Source: Tateyamaria omphalii (GTDB lineage Bacteria > Pseudomonadota > Alphaproteobacteria > Rhodobacterales > Rhodobacteraceae). From it: a stretch of 64,000 nucleotides of DNA. The stretch is taken from assembly GCF_019802125.1 (NCBI RefSeq), contig NZ_JAHVHT010000001.1, forward strand, positions 310,001 to 374,000, written 5' to 3'. This document shows, in pieces, positions 17,023-26,686 of this stretch; within the stretch, counting starts at the first letter, position 1; each line of letters begins with the position of its first letter. A program made the translations under genes and the position numbers. The notes below the pieces were generated by a model, which had not been told where the DNA came from, made no database searches, and saw only the letters and a list, made by a program, of their open reading frames with translations.

Positions 17023-18080
17023 TGTTCCAGTCCGGGCGGCGGGGCAGCGTGGTCGGGGAAAAGCCCCAGCACCTTGAACAGGTTTCCCATTTCCTCGGGA
17101 TGCGTCAACCGCCGATGTGCCGCGATGTGTGCTTCCAGTGCGGGACCGTCCAGTTTCTTGGCCAGCGCCTGTGCACGTGCCGTTATGCCAAGCCGTTCAA
17201 GAAAGATGCCTTGTGGTGTGACACGGCTATGCGCGATGGGGCCCGCTGCGGCGCACAGCGCTTCAAAATCAACATGCGCCGTCAGGTCTGCATTCCCCGG
17301 ATCTGCAAGCGGGTTTACAGGCTGATGGTTTTGCAACGCCTGAAACGTGTCGCCCAGCGAACGCCAATCGCCGTAATCTATGATCAGGGCGGCACCACCA
17401 CGGGTTTGAATGCGTGCAGCGATGGCCGAAAGGATTGGTGCGGCTGTTGGGCAAAGCTCGACCACCTGTTCATCCGAGGTATCGTCAAGCCGGTGATCCA
17501 GCAACGCCTGCGGGGCAGCAGGCGACAGACCGAAGGACAGCGCGCCATCGCGCACGCCCACACTTCGCTCGCGCCAACCCGCGCCATCGCGCTGGAACTG
17601 GCGGATCGGCAGGGCGTCGAAAAACTCGTTTGCCACCAGCCAAAGCGGCGCGTCTGGCAATGCATCCGCACCATCCACGTGTGCGATGTCATGAGCGCTC
17701 AGCGTGGCGCGCTGCGCTGCGCGCAAGGTGGGCGACGCTTCAACAAGTGTTATCTGCGCCGCGGCGTGAAACCCTGGTACACGCGCAGTGGCGCGCAGGA
17801 TGTCTGCCATCAACGTCCCACGCCCAGGCCCCAATTCGGCAAGGGTAAAGGGGGTAGGCGCACCCTGATCCAGCCAGCTTTGCGCCAGTGACAGCCCCAC
17901 CAATTCGCCGAACATCTGACTGATCTCGGGGGACGTGGTGAAGTCGCCATCTTCGCCAAGCGGGTCCCGCGTTGCATAATACCCGTACTCGGGATGGAGC
18001 AGCGCCTCGGCCATGAAATCGGCGATCGTGATGGGGCCTTGGGATGTGATCCGGGCGATCAGTTGGTCACGCAGACTCAT
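17019..18080 (-). CDS. SAM-dependent methyltransferase, MidA/NDUFAF7 family (DUF185)
   Basis: A 353-residue protein matching the NDUFAF7/MidA family, which in mitochondria methylates an arginine of complex I subunit NDUFS2. Characteristic segments are [43 protein letters not shown]-type start, the SAM motif [16 protein letters not shown], and [14 protein letters not shown]. The bacterial role in complex I assembly is plausible but unproven. Starts and stops overlap lgt upstream (ATGA, 18077-18080) and pgeF downstream, so translation is coupled. Confidence 0.88.
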   Translation of the reverse strand: MSLRDQLIARITSQGPITIADFMAEALLHPEYGYYATRDPLGEDGDFTTSPEISQMFGELVGLSLAQSWLDQGAPTPFTLAELGPGRGTLMADILRATARVPGFHAAAQITLVEASPTLRAAQRATLSAHDIAHVDGADALPDAPLWLVANEFFDALPIRQFQRDGAGWRERSVGVRDGALSFGLSPAAPQALLDHRLDDTSDEQVVELCPTAAPILSAIAARIQTRGGAALIIDYGDWRSLGDTFQALQNHQPVNPLADPGNADLTAHVDFEALCAAAGPIAHSRVTPQGIFLERLGITARAQALAKKLDGPALEAHIAAHRRLTHPEEMGNLFKVLGLFPDHAAPPPGLEQ

Positions 18081-18973
18081 GTCGCGGCAATTGCGCGCCG
18101 CTGCGCTCGGGCGATCAGCCACAGCCCCAGCAGGATCATCGGCAGCGACAGGAGCTGCCCCATCGTCAGACCGTAGCCTCCGATGTGCCACGCCAGCCCC
18201 AGCGGATTGCCGTCCGAGATGAACTGCGCATCCGGCTGCCGCACGAACTCGACCGCAAAACGGCTGGCGCCATAGCCCAACAGAAACACACCGGTCAGAA
18301 AGCCCGGCCGTTTGAAACCCTCACGCCGCCATGCGAGCCAGAGCAGAACGACCAGCAGAACAAAGCCTTCCAGAAAAGCTTCGTAAAGCTGAGAGGGATG
18401 GCGCGCACACGCGCCCACCACCTGTGGGCAGAACTGTGCCGCCTGTCCGGGAAAGACAACGCCCCAGGGCACTTCAGTCGGGCGCCCCCACAGCTCGGCA
18501 TTGATGAAGTTGGCAAAGCGGCCCAACAGCAGACCAGGTGGAACACCCAACGCGACGGCGTCTGCGGTGCTGAGCAGGGGCAGCTTGTGACGCCGCGTAT
18601 AGAGCCAGAACGCCAGGATCACCCCCAACATCCCGCCATGGAACGACATGCCGCCCTCCCAGATCGCGATGATCGACAGCGGATCGTCCAGATAGGCGCC
18701 GGGTTGGTAGAACAGGACATAACCGATCCGCCCGCCCAGCAGCACGCCCAGAATGATCCAGGTCAGCATATCCTCGGTCTGGCCGGGGGTCAGCGGCGGC
18801 GTGTTGCCCGGCCACAGCCGCGGCGCCTTCAGCGCCATCACCACCATGCGCCAGCCGATGATGATGCCGACGATGTAAGCCAGCGCATACCAGCGCAGCG
18901 CCAGTTCAAAGCCGAAAATCGAGATCGAAAAGATCTCGGGCGAGATGTCGGGAAAGGGAAGGGCGCCTGTCAT
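18077..18973 (-). CDS. lgt: Prolipoprotein diacylglyceryl transferase
   Basis: A 298-residue inner-membrane enzyme that transfers diacylglycerol to the lipobox cysteine of prolipoproteins. Seven membrane segments are visible. Family signatures include [24 protein letters not shown] with the catalytic His, and [16 protein letters not shown]. The open frame extends far upstream, but that extension is non-conserved and antisense to ubiK and the tetR gene, so the start [10 protein letters not shown] is used. First gene of lgt-methyltransferase-pgeF. Confidence 0.96.
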   Translation of the reverse strand: MTGALPFPDISPEIFSISIFGFELALRWYALAYIVGIIIGWRMVVMALKAPRLWPGNTPPLTPGQTEDMLTWIILGVLLGGRIGYVLFYQPGAYLDDPLSIIAIWEGGMSFHGGMLGVILAFWLYTRRHKLPLLSTADAVALGVPPGLLLGRFANFINAELWGRPTEVPWGVVFPGQAAQFCPQVVGACARHPSQLYEAFLEGFVLLVVLLWLAWRREGFKRPGFLTGVFLLGYGASRFAVEFVRQPDAQFISDGNPLGLAWHIGGYGLTMGQLLSLPMILLGLWLIARAQRRAIAAT

Positions 18974-19069
18974 CTGCGTCTGAATGCCTCTGCTGCCGGG
19001 GCAGGTCAACCTTGCCCCGCCTCTCTTTGGTGCCCATATAGGGGGTAGCTTTGAAAGGATCACGACATC

Positions 19070-19309
19070 ATGCAGGCACGCGGCAAGATTTTTGACGACA
19101 TCTCGCAATTGATGACCAATGCGATGGGCGTGGCCCAGGGCGCGCGGGAAGAGGCCGAGACAGCGATGAAGTCGATGATGGACCGCTGGCTGGCGGACCG
19201 TGATTTTGTCACGCGCGAGGAATTCGATGCGGTTCGGGCGATGGCGCAAAAAGCGCGGGAAGAGAACGAAGCCCTCAAGGCCCGGATCGAGGCGCTGGAA
19301 GGCAAGTAA
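19070..19309 (+). CDS. ubiK: Ubiquinone biosynthesis accessory factor UbiK (BMFP domain)
   Basis: A 79-residue coiled-coil protein. The BMFP pattern is clear: [25 protein letters not shown], then [32 protein letters not shown]. In enterobacteria UbiK supports the soluble Ubi complex for aerobic ubiquinone synthesis and can bind membranes. It is divergent from lgt and followed by a good terminator. Confidence 0.9.
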   Translation: MQARGKIFDDISQLMTNAMGVAQGAREEAETAMKSMMDRWLADRDFVTREEFDAVRAMAQKAREENEALKARIEALEGK

Positions 19310-19335
19310 AGTCTGCCCAATCACTGACATCACAC

Positions 19336-19362
19336 AGGCCCGGTCGCGTCCGGGCCTTTTTT
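19336..19362 (+). terminator. Intrinsic terminator after ubiK
   Basis: An 8-bp perfect GC-rich stem (AGGCCCGG at 19336-19343, complement at 19350-19357) with a 6-nt loop and a six-T tract running to 19362. Confidence 0.85.
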
Positions 19363-19522
19363 GTTGGGCGATCAGGCTTTGGGCCATCTCCAACAGGATG
19401 CCCTTGGTACGCAGCCAGCGCGGAAAATGACCGTGTTGATCTTCCTCGACCCTGTACGGAACACCGTAAAAACCGACGAATGGAGCGGCCGGTCGCACTC
19501 CGAAGTTCGGCGTAGTCAAAAA

Positions 19523-19554
19523 TAGGTCATTGACCAAATTAGTACATTGACCTA
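19523..19554. promoter_or_regulatory. Candidate TetR operator
   Basis: TAGGTCA (19523-19529) and TGACCTA (19548-19554) form an inverted repeat. The left half also contains the odd palindrome GGTCA-T-TGACC (19524-19534). ATTGACC recurs 18 bases apart. The region lies 37 bases upstream of the tetR start and suits autoregulation of the tetR-SMR operon. Confidence 0.5.
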
Positions 19555-19591
19555 ATAACACGCGCAATCGCATCAAAAACGAGCACGAAAC

Positions 19592-20200
19592 ATGGCCACA
19601 CCAGCTTCGAAAGGCACCAAGGGAGAGGCGCGGCGGTCGGAAATCATGGCCGAGGCGCGGAAGGTGCTGTTGGATGACGGCTACCAGAAGCTGTCGCTTC
19701 GACAGATCGCGGCGCGCCTGAACATTTCTGTCGGCAACCTGCAGTACTATTTCCCCAGCAAGGATGATCTTGTTGAAACGGTGCTCACCCAGGAAATCGA
19801 TACGTCGCTGCAGCTGATGCACAGTGCGTGGCAGGGCGATGGCGAGGAAGACTCCCCGACACGAAACATCGTCCGCGCGCTCCTGCACCATCACGCCAGC
19901 GATGCAGGGCGCTTCTACGCCATCGCAGAGGCGCTCGCCCTGCACGATCCAAGATATGCCCGCTTGAAAGCCCGCGGATACAGCAGTGTCTTCCGCGAGG
20001 TCGAGGGTCTCGTCGGCCCCCAGGTTCCGCAGCTGAATGCCGATCAGCGCCGACGGTTGACCCGTATTCTCGTCGCCCTCATCGACGGTGCGTCGCTGCA
20101 GATCCAGTTTGGCATGGTCAGCGCCCCCACGACCGCCATCGACGCGCTGGCCGATGATGTCGCCGCTGCAATCTCGCATCTCACCGAAAACTGGAGATAG
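19592..20200 (+). CDS. TetR-family transcriptional regulator
   Basis: A 202-residue repressor. The N-terminal DNA-binding domain ([48 protein letters not shown]) is canonical; residues 70-202 form the helical ligand domain. It lies 3 bases before the SMR efflux gene, the usual arrangement of a ligand-responsive repressor with its pump. Inverted repeats just upstream (19523-19554) are its probable operator. Confidence 0.93.
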   Translation: MATPASKGTKGEARRSEIMAEARKVLLDDGYQKLSLRQIAARLNISVGNLQYYFPSKDDLVETVLTQEIDTSLQLMHSAWQGDGEEDSPTRNIVRALLHHHASDAGRFYAIAEALALHDPRYARLKARGYSSVFREVEGLVGPQVPQLNADQRRRLTRILVALIDGASLQIQFGMVSAPTTAIDALADDVAAAISHLTENWR

Positions 20201-20203
20201 CAT

Positions 20204-20533
20204 ATGCACTGGGTCTATCTGGGCATTGCGATCGTGGCGGAGGTCTGCGGAAGCGCGGCACTCAAAGCGTCGGATGGCTTTACACGGTTCGGCCCGTCCG
20301 CTCTGGCCATCATCGGCTTCGGGCTCGCCCTCTACTTCCTGTCCTTGTCGCTGCGGACCCTGCCTCTGGGCGTCGCGTATGCGATCTGGGCCGGGGTCGG
20401 CACCGCGCTTATCGCGACGATCAGTGTCCTTGTCTTTCGGCAGTGCATCGACCCGGCCGGCGTTCTGGGCATCGCCCTGATCGTGAGCGGAGTGATCGTG
20501 ATCAACCTCGTATCAAACGTCGCACAGCATTGA
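20204..20533 (+). CDS. Small multidrug resistance (SMR/EmrE-like) efflux protein
   Basis: A 109-residue protein with four membrane segments. The essential glutamate of SMR pumps is Glu13 in [15 protein letters not shown], and the signature [18 protein letters not shown] is present. It should exchange protons for quaternary ammonium or other cationic compounds as an antiparallel dimer. It follows tetR by 3 bases and precedes a zinc-finger gene by 19 bases. Confidence 0.93.
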   Translation: MHWVYLGIAIVAEVCGSAALKASDGFTRFGPSALAIIGFGLALYFLSLSLRTLPLGVAYAIWAGVGTALIATISVLVFRQCIDPAGVLGIALIVSGVIVINLVSNVAQH

Positions 20534-20552
20534 ATCAGCAAAGGAGACCGGA

Positions 20553-20894
20553 ATGTTGAGTTGTTCATTTTGCGGGAAGACCGCGGACCAGACGGGCGCC
20601 CTTCTGGCTGGCCCTGATGTGAATATCTGCGACGAATGCATCGCCGTCGGCGTCCGAACCATCGAGACACGCGATGCGCTGGAACTTGCGGCCGTGGACC
20701 GTGACGCTCCGACCGTGGCCAAAGACGAAGTCCTGCTGAGCCAGATGGCCGCCACCTCCGAGCTGGTGGACCGGCAATGCGAACGGCTGCACGCGCAGAT
20801 CCGGGAGATTCGCGACCGTGGCATCGGTTGGCAGGCCATCGGCGCATCGCTGGGCATGGATCAACAGACGGCAGAGGAACGCTTTGGCGCATGA
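20553..20894 (+). CDS. ClpX C4-type zinc-finger protein with C-terminal helix-turn-helix-like segment
   Basis: A 113-residue protein. Cys4, Cys7, Cys26 and Cys29 form the ClpX N-terminal zinc-binding domain (CSFCG...ICDECI), which in ClpX binds substrates and adaptors, but no AAA+ domain follows. The C-terminus ([23 protein letters not shown]) resembles a short helix-turn-helix seen in small proteins ending in 'xxRFG'. It may be a stand-alone adaptor or DNA-binding protein. The gene overlaps the peptidase gene by 4 bases (ATGA) and sits in the tetR-SMR operon. Confidence 0.8.
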   Translation: MLSCSFCGKTADQTGALLAGPDVNICDECIAVGVRTIETRDALELAAVDRDAPTVAKDEVLLSQMAATSELVDRQCERLHAQIREIRDRGIGWQAIGASLGMDQQTAEERFGA

Positions 20895-22120
20895 CGACCC
20901 GTTCCGCCCGGCGCTCACGCGCGACAAGCCTGCTGCGGCGCGAGTTCATTCTCGGGGCCATTGATCAACATCTGCGCCACCTGACACAGACCATCACCGA
21001 CCGCAGTGTCGGCGCGCCGGGAAATCTGGCCGCAACGGACTATGTACGCGACGCCTTCTGGAACTATGGTTGGGCGGTCGACATGCAAGAGTTCGAGGTT
21101 TTGGACTGGGTAGACGGTGACGCATGGGCCCGTCTGGACGGTGGGGTCCGTTTGACCTGTTCCGCCAGTCCATATTCGTCGGGATGCGATGTGCAGGGAC
21201 CTCTCGTTGTCGCATCCAGTCTCGATGACATTCGGCAAGCCAAAACCGATGGCGCAGTGCTGCTTTTGACAGGTGACATCGCCCAAACGCCTTTCATGCC
21301 CAAGAACTTCCCGTTCTACCGGGACGACACACAGCAAAAGATCATCGCAACGCTCGAAGCGTCGGGTGCTGCGGCCATCATATGCGCGACGCCACACCCA
21401 CCGATGATCGAGGATGGCGACTTTGACTTGCCAACGGTGTGCCTGACCGAGAACGCATGGCTTGACCTGAGCGCACATGAGGGCCGCGAGGTCCACGTGC
21501 AATCCAATTGCCGCAGGCGTCCATCCGTCGGCCGGAATGTCATCGCGCGCATCGGCAAGGCCGAGCGCGGGACACTCATCATCACAGCGCACATCGACGC
21601 AAAAAAGGGTGCGCCCGGTGCGCTGGACAACGCCACGGGCGTCACGATGCTGCTTGTGCTGGCGCGGGCGCTGGCTGCGTATGATGGACCTTACGCCATC
21701 GAACTTGTCGCGCTCAATGGAGAGGACCACTACGCCGTACCCGGACAGATGGCGTATCTGTCGTCACAGCCGGACCTCGGCAAATCCTGCGCATTGAACA
21801 TCAACATCGACGGCATCGGCTATGTTGAGGGAAAGACGGCCTATTCATTTTTTCAGCTTCCACCGCTTTATCGCAGTGCGGCACAGCGCTTGTTGGCTTC
21901 GCACCCCAACGCATGTGAGGGGATCCAGTGGCCGCAGGGGGATCACGCGATCTTTGTGCAGGCCGGATGCCCCGCTATCGCCGTGACCTCCCAGTGGTTG
22001 CTGGACAACATGCACACACAAGCGGTGACACATTCGCCGTCAGATCAAATGGGGGTGGTCAATCCCGAACGGCTGGTGGAAAGCGTCCTGGCGTTGCAGC
22101 GATTTGTTGAGGCGATCTGA
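20891..22120 (+). CDS. M28-family zinc aminopeptidase-like protein
   Basis: A 409-residue protein, coupled to the zinc-finger gene by ATGA overlap. The M28 metal ligands are recognisable: His and Asp in [19 protein letters not shown], Glu in ALNGEDHY, Asp in NINIDGIG, and the final His in [12 protein letters not shown]-like insert occupies roughly residues 80-190. There is no signal peptide (basic start [18 protein letters not shown]), so it is likely cytoplasmic. Location with tetR and an efflux gene suggests it acts on the same class of compound, perhaps a peptide-like one, but this is inference. Confidence 0.82.
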   Translation: MTTRSARRSRATSLLRREFILGAIDQHLRHLTQTITDRSVGAPGNLAATDYVRDAFWNYGWAVDMQEFEVLDWVDGDAWARLDGGVRLTCSASPYSSGCDVQGPLVVASSLDDIRQAKTDGAVLLLTGDIAQTPFMPKNFPFYRDDTQQKIIATLEASGAAAIICATPHPPMIEDGDFDLPTVCLTENAWLDLSAHEGREVHVQSNCRRRPSVGRNVIARIGKAERGTLIITAHIDAKKGAPGALDNATGVTMLLVLARALAAYDGPYAIELVALNGEDHYAVPGQMAYLSSQPDLGKSCALNINIDGIGYVEGKTAYSFFQLPPLYRSAAQRLLASHPNACEGIQWPQGDHAIFVQAGCPAIAVTSQWLLDNMHTQAVTHSPSDQMGVVNPERLVESVLALQRFVEAI

Positions 22121-22392
22121 CACCACCAAGCCACTCAATCTACGTCAAGCGGTTGTGTGCTTATGGCATCGCGCCTGATAGGGCGCTGGGTCAGCGACCG
22201 CCCCATCTTGCCCATCAAACCACCATATCCCCAACTTATTGAGGTTATCCCCAAATAAAGGGTTGCCAGATGGCAAACCCACCGTCACCATATCTGGTAG
22301 AGGCACGGGGGATCGCCCCGAGATCTCAGAGCAGGCACCTAGCGCTTGGGGCGCTGCCAGCCCCCCGCGCTACAGCAATAAGAGGTGGCACC

Positions 22393-22893
22393 ATGGCACT
22401 TTCCGAGCAGTTCCTGGAAGATGAAATTCATCCCATCGACATCGTCGAACATCTGGCCGAGCACCACGAATGGGACTTCGACCGCATCGCCGACGACCAG
22501 ATCGCGATGGCCGTCGAAGGACAATGGCGCACCTATTCCATCACGCTCGCCTGGTCGGGCTATGACGAAACGCTTCGCATGGTCTGCACTTTCGAAATGG
22601 AGCCGCCGGAAGAGAAACTCGGCGGTCTCTACGAGCTGTTGAACCACGTGAACGACCAGTGCTGGGCGGGCAGCTTCACCTATTGGGAAGAGCAGAAGCT
22701 GATGGTCTACCGCTATGGCCTGGTCCTGTCGGGCGGCCAGATGGCCTCGGCCGAGCAGATCGACACCATGATCGGCGCCGCCGTGATGAGTGCGGAGCGG
22801 TACTATCCCGCGCTGCAACTCCTGGTCTGGGGGGACCGGACACCCAAGGACGCCATGCAGGTCGCTATTGCGGAGGCCTATGGCCGCGCCTAA
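22393..22893 (+). CDS. YbjN domain-containing protein
   Basis: A 166-residue protein with the YbjN fold common in Alphaproteobacteria (IDIVEHLAEHHEWDFDRIADDQIAMAVEGQW, LGGLYELLNHVNDQCWAGSF, GLVLSGGQMASAEQ). YbjN domains resemble type III secretion chaperones; E. coli YbjN affects motility and stress, but the alphaproteobacterial role is unknown. The start follows AAGAGG. The 272-base gap before it (22121-22392) holds a near-palindrome GGGTTGCCA...TGGCAAACCC at 22259-22280 and no gene. Confidence 0.85.
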   Translation: MALSEQFLEDEIHPIDIVEHLAEHHEWDFDRIADDQIAMAVEGQWRTYSITLAWSGYDETLRMVCTFEMEPPEEKLGGLYELLNHVNDQCWAGSFTYWEEQKLMVYRYGLVLSGGQMASAEQIDTMIGAAVMSAERYYPALQLLVWGDRTPKDAMQVAIAEAYGRA

Positions 22894-22923
22894 CCTGCGC
22901 CCCTGAACGAACGGGGGTTTTCC

Positions 22924-23736
22924 ATGCAAGACAGTCGTATCGCAGCCCGGGGCCTCGTGCTTCTGGGCTGTGGCAAGATGGGCTCGACGATGCTCGCCGG
23001 ATGGCTCGACCGGGGCTTGCCACCAAGCTCGGTTTGGGTTCAGGACCCAGCCCCCTCGCTTTGGGTCCATGGCTCGGGCGTGCATGTGAACGCCGAACTG
23101 CCCAGTGATCCTGCCGTCATCTTAATCGCCGTGAAGCCTCAGATGATGGGCGATGCATTGCCCGACATCACGGCCTTTGGCGGCGGTGATACCGTCTTCA
23201 TCTCTGTCGCCGCGGGGACGCCGCTGTCGGCCTTCGAAGCGGCGTTTGGCGCTGCATCCCCCATCGTCCGCGCCATGCCCAACACCCCCGCCGCCGTGGG
23301 GCGCGGGATCACGGCGATCTGCTCCAATGCCGCTGGTCAAGGCGCACTGGATGAGGCTGAGATGCTGCTGTCGGCCGTGGGTGAGGTGGTCCGGCTCGAG
23401 GGCGAACACCAGATGGATGCCGTCACCGGCGTCAGTGGATCGGGTCCTGCGTATGTGTTCCATCTGATCGAAACTCTGGCCGCCGGCGGCGTGGCGCAAG
23501 GTTTGCCAGAAGACCTCGCTATGCAGCTTGCCAAAGCCACGGTTGCGGGGGCGGGACATCTCGCCGTGGAGGCAGATGAAGACCCGGGCCAACTGCGCGT
23601 CAACGTGACCAGCCCCAATGGCACAACACAGGCTGCGCTTGAGGTTTTGATGGATGAAAAGTCCGGATTTCCCAGCCTGTTGCCGCGCGCAGTTAAAGCA
23701 GCAAGTGAACGGTCAAAGGAGCTGTCCCGTGGCTGA
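22924..23736 (+). CDS. proC: Pyrroline-5-carboxylate reductase
   Basis: A 270-residue NADPH enzyme catalysing the last step of proline synthesis. The Rossmann start VLLGCGKMGSTMLAGWL, the family motif VRAMPNTPAAVGRGITAI and the C-terminal signature SGSGPAYVFHLIETLA with NVTSPNGTTQAALEVL are intact. It is separated from the YbjN gene by 30 bases and overlaps the next gene by 8. Confidence 0.95.
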   Translation: MQDSRIAARGLVLLGCGKMGSTMLAGWLDRGLPPSSVWVQDPAPSLWVHGSGVHVNAELPSDPAVILIAVKPQMMGDALPDITAFGGGDTVFISVAAGTPLSAFEAAFGAASPIVRAMPNTPAAVGRGITAICSNAAGQGALDEAEMLLSAVGEVVRLEGEHQMDAVTGVSGSGPAYVFHLIETLAAGGVAQGLPEDLAMQLAKATVAGAGHLAVEADEDPGQLRVNVTSPNGTTQAALEVLMDEKSGFPSLLPRAVKAASERSKELSRG

Positions 23737-24067
23737 GATTTCCTTTGACGACTTCATGAAGGTCGACATCCGCGTCGGCCGTGTGATCAAGGCCGAACCC
23801 TTCCCCGAAGCGCGCAAACCCGCCATCAAGATGTGGGTCGATTTCGGCGGTGAGATCGGCGAGCGCAAGACCTCGGCCCAGGTGACGGTGCACTATGACC
23901 CTGGGACGCTGGTGGGCCGACAGGTGATGGCGGTCGTCAACTTTCCGCCCCGCCAGATCGGTCCCTTCATGTCCGAGGTTCTGGTTCTCGGGTTTCCCGA
24001 TGACAAAGGCGACATCGTGTTGGCAACGCCGGACAAGGATGTGCCTGTCGGCGGGCGGATGCACTGA
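23729..24067 (+). CDS. CsaA-like tRNA-binding protein
   Basis: A 112-residue OB-fold protein. The tRNA-binding-domain signature is DIRVGRVIKAEPFPEARKPAIKMWVDFG, and QVMAVVNFPPRQIGPFMSEVLVLG closes the fold. CsaA proteins bind tRNA and have been called secretion chaperones; function is uncertain. The GTG start at 23729 is chosen because AAGGAG lies 7 bases upstream and the domain begins at once. It overlaps proC by 8 bases and shares TGATG with the following dehydrogenase. Confidence 0.87.
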   Translation: MAEISFDDFMKVDIRVGRVIKAEPFPEARKPAIKMWVDFGGEIGERKTSAQVTVHYDPGTLVGRQVMAVVNFPPRQIGPFMSEVLVLGFPDDKGDIVLATPDKDVPVGGRMH

Positions 24068-25017
24068 TGAAACTCTGGATTACACGGCCCTTGCCGGACA
24101 AGGTGATCGACGCGGCGCGCGTGCTGGGCGACGTCGAGGTGCGGCAGGAGACGTTGCCTCTGACCGCCAACGAATTGCGCCGCGCGCTCACGGAATTTGA
24201 CGTGGTCCTGCCGACGCTGGGCGATCTGTTTTCGGCGGAGGTTTTTGACGACTTTCCCAATCCGCGCTGCAAGCTGCTTGCCAATTTCGGCGTGGGTTAC
24301 AATCACATCGACGTCGCGGCAGCCAAGGCAAGAGGCGTCGATGTTAGCAACACACCGGGTGCGGTCACGGATGCGACTGCGGACATCGGAATGATGCTGA
24401 TCCTGATGTCGGCCCGCCGTGCGGCAGAGGGCGAGCGGCTGGTGCGGACGGGCGCGTGGCCGGGCTGGCATCCGACGCAGATGCTGGGGCTGCATGTCAC
24501 GGACAAGCGCTTGGGCATTGTGGGTATGGGCCGCATCGGGCAGGCCATTGCGCGGCGCTGTCATTTCGGGTTCGGGATGGACGTTTCCTATTTCAGCCGT
24601 TCGGAGAAGACGCTGGATTTCCCGGCCACTCGGATGGCGTCACTGACCGCACTTGCGGGTGCGGTAGATGTGCTGGTGGTCGCTGTCCCCGGGGGGACAG
24701 ACACGCGGCATTTGATTGGGGCGGAGGTGTTCGAGGCGATGCAGGATCACGCGCATCTCGTGAACATCGCGCGTGGGGATGTGGTGGATGAGGCGGCTTT
24801 GATTACCGCTTTGGAAGCGCGGAGCATTGGTGGCGCGGGGCTGGATGTTTATGAGCATGAGCCTGCGGTGCCGGAGGCTTTGCGGGCTTTGGACAACGTC
24901 ACTTTGCTCCCGCATCTGGGCACTGCTGCGCTTGAGGTGCGGGAGGCGATGGGGATGATGGCGGTGGAGAATGTGGCCGCGTTTTTGGACGGAAAACCGC
25001 TGCCGAATGCGGTTTGA
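24067..25017 (+). CDS. D-isomer-specific 2-hydroxyacid dehydrogenase (glyoxylate/hydroxypyruvate reductase type)
   Basis: A 316-residue NAD(P)-dependent dehydrogenase. The nucleotide-binding motif is GIVGMGRIGQAIARR. The catalytic triad is Arg in VNIARGDVVDE, Glu in DVYEHEP, and His in LLPHLGTAA. The VGYNHIDVAAAK segment is typical of glyoxylate and hydroxypyruvate reductases. TGATG overlap makes it the third gene of proC-csaA-dehydrogenase. It is followed by a perfect 16-bp palindrome (TGTCCCCGCGGGGACA, 25025-25040) and then a terminator. Confidence 0.92.
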   Translation: MKLWITRPLPDKVIDAARVLGDVEVRQETLPLTANELRRALTEFDVVLPTLGDLFSAEVFDDFPNPRCKLLANFGVGYNHIDVAAAKARGVDVSNTPGAVTDATADIGMMLILMSARRAAEGERLVRTGAWPGWHPTQMLGLHVTDKRLGIVGMGRIGQAIARRCHFGFGMDVSYFSRSEKTLDFPATRMASLTALAGAVDVLVVAVPGGTDTRHLIGAEVFEAMQDHAHLVNIARGDVVDEAALITALEARSIGGAGLDVYEHEPAVPEALRALDNVTLLPHLGTAALEVREAMGMMAVENVAAFLDGKPLPNAV

Positions 25018-25194
25018 GTGGGTTTGTCCCCGCGGGGACACGCTGTTCGATCCGTTTGTGATTTGTTCAGCGGTTTCGAGTCCGCTTGCTGGATCAAGGG
25101 GTTGGGCGGCGTACGGTCGGTTTCAGAGATTTTAACCAGCGAAAACGCATGCTGCATCCCGGCACCGGCTGGTCCCCGTACGGGGCGAAAACAT

Positions 25195-25227
25195 GGGCGC
25201 AGCGATTGCCGTTGCTGCGCCCGTTTT
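25195..25227 (+). terminator. Intrinsic terminator between convergent genes
   Basis: A 9-bp stem (GGGCGCAGC at 25195-25203, complement at 25214-25222), 10-nt loop, then GTTTTT on the plus strand. It separates the hydroxyacid dehydrogenase from the convergent PepSY gene. Confidence 0.75.
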
Positions 25228-25229
25228 TA

Positions 25230-26615
25230 CTACGTCAGGCTTTGGCGCAAGCCGGGCAGGCGTGACAGGATCAGCGTGTCGAGCGCCAGCACAGTCAGCA
25301 GGGCAACACCCGCCATCGGGAAGGCCATGCAGACAGCGAGACCCACCAGAACTGCGCCCTGCCAGAGCGGCAATTCACGTGGCATGGGCGGGGCGGCGAG
25401 GCGTCCGGCCTTGCTGGGCCGACGTTTCCACCACAGCACAACAGAACTGAAGCAGAGAAACAGGACCGACAGGCACACAACCGTGTTGGCCAGAACGCTC
25501 CAAAAGCCGAGCGTGCCCATGTGCAGCGCGATACCGACGGCCATGGCCTTGCCCGCGAGGGAATAGTCTTCGTACCGGACGTCGGCGAGGATCTTGCCGG
25601 TATACTGATCTACGTGGACAGTGCGGTCTGTGGTCGGGGCGGTGCTGTCAGTGCTCATCGAGTCGCGGCTCAGCGTCCAGACGCCGGTGTCACCGCTGGG
25701 CAGGTTGAGTTGGTAGCGGGCGTCGAAGCCGATGGTGCGGGCCAATGCGTCCACGCTGTCGAAGGTGACAGGGCTGGTCACACCTGTGATGCCGGTGTCG
25801 CTGCCAGAGGCGGGCATCGGCGTTTGTTCCAGCGCCCACGGCACTTCGCGCCGGTCGTGGTTCATGCTGGCGTGGATGTCGTCGGAGAGGGGCACGTTGT
25901 CCCATTTCTCTGCCGGGAACTGGCTCCACGCCTGAACGATCTTGCCGCCCCAGATCCCGGCCCAGGCGAGGCCGGAGATCAGGAAGAAGACCAGAAAGAT
26001 CGACATCCAGATGCCCACGACGCCGTGCAGGGACTTCCAAAGGTTGCGACCCGTGCCGAAGCTGGGCACCAGCGCCCGACGCCAGCCTGTACCGCGCGGC
26101 CACCACATGTAGAGGCCGGTCGCCACCAGCATCAGCGTGAGCGAGGCCGCCGTTTCGAGGATGCGGTCGCCGGTGACGCCCAGCATCAGGTTGCCGTGGA
26201 TGTTGTCGAAAAAGTCGTACCAACCGCTGCGGCGGGGGAAGGTTTCGATCACTTGCGCGGTGTAAGGATCGACGGCCACCATCGTGGCATCGCCGTCAGC
26301 GTCCACGCGGAAGAGGGCGGCCAGATCATCCCGGCGCGGAGCCACGTATTGCTTGAGGGTGCCGCCCGGCACGGCCGCCACGGCGGCGTCGGCCTGTATC
26401 GAGACGGCTTGCGTGGTGCCTTGAGGGACGACTGCAGTGCGCTCACCATCGCGCCCGTCAATCCAGGCGATCCAGAGCATCATCATGCCGGTGAAGGCAA
26501 GGATGATCAGGAAGGGGATCACGGCGAGACCGGCGTAGAAATGCCAGCGCCAGGCGGCGAAATAGATCTTGTTTGCGCCGCCCTCGGGCTGCGCGTCGGT
26601 GTGTGTCATGGTCAT
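25230..26615 (-). CDS. PepSY-associated transmembrane protein (ferric-reductase-like)
   Basis: A 461-residue inner-membrane protein of the PepSY-TM family. TM1 with AAWRWHFYAGLAVIPFLIILAF-type start is followed by periplasmic PepSY-like regions (VAVDPYTAQVIETFPRR, HVDQYTGKILADVRYEDY), the conserved IHGNLMLG, SLHGVVGIWMSIFLVFFLISGLAW and IALHMGTLG, each with a membrane-embedded histidine suited to haem. Such proteins are linked to siderophore-iron reduction or respiration. The start at 26615 follows GGAG about 9 bases upstream. A small Cys-rich secreted protein gene precedes it. Confidence 0.88.
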   Translation of the reverse strand: MTMTHTDAQPEGGANKIYFAAWRWHFYAGLAVIPFLIILAFTGMMMLWIAWIDGRDGERTAVVPQGTTQAVSIQADAAVAAVPGGTLKQYVAPRRDDLAALFRVDADGDATMVAVDPYTAQVIETFPRRSGWYDFFDNIHGNLMLGVTGDRILETAASLTLMLVATGLYMWWPRGTGWRRALVPSFGTGRNLWKSLHGVVGIWMSIFLVFFLISGLAWAGIWGGKIVQAWSQFPAEKWDNVPLSDDIHASMNHDRREVPWALEQTPMPASGSDTGITGVTSPVTFDSVDALARTIGFDARYQLNLPSGDTGVWTLSRDSMSTDSTAPTTDRTVHVDQYTGKILADVRYEDYSLAGKAMAVGIALHMGTLGFWSVLANTVVCLSVLFLCFSSVVLWWKRRPSKAGRLAAPPMPRELPLWQGAVLVGLAVCMAFPMAGVALLTVLALDTLILSRLPGLRQSLT

Positions 26616-26686
26616 TGAACGGCTCCAAGTCTGAAGGACCGCGGCATATGCACCGCGGGCAAAGAAGGGATAAATTTTGCGCAGGT

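Noticed and set aside
18077-20209. A 710-codon open frame on the minus strand running from lgt upstream across 19070-20209
   Set aside because: Only the last 298 codons are Lgt. The upstream part is antisense to ubiK and tetR, reads across the ubiK terminator and has no recognisable domain.
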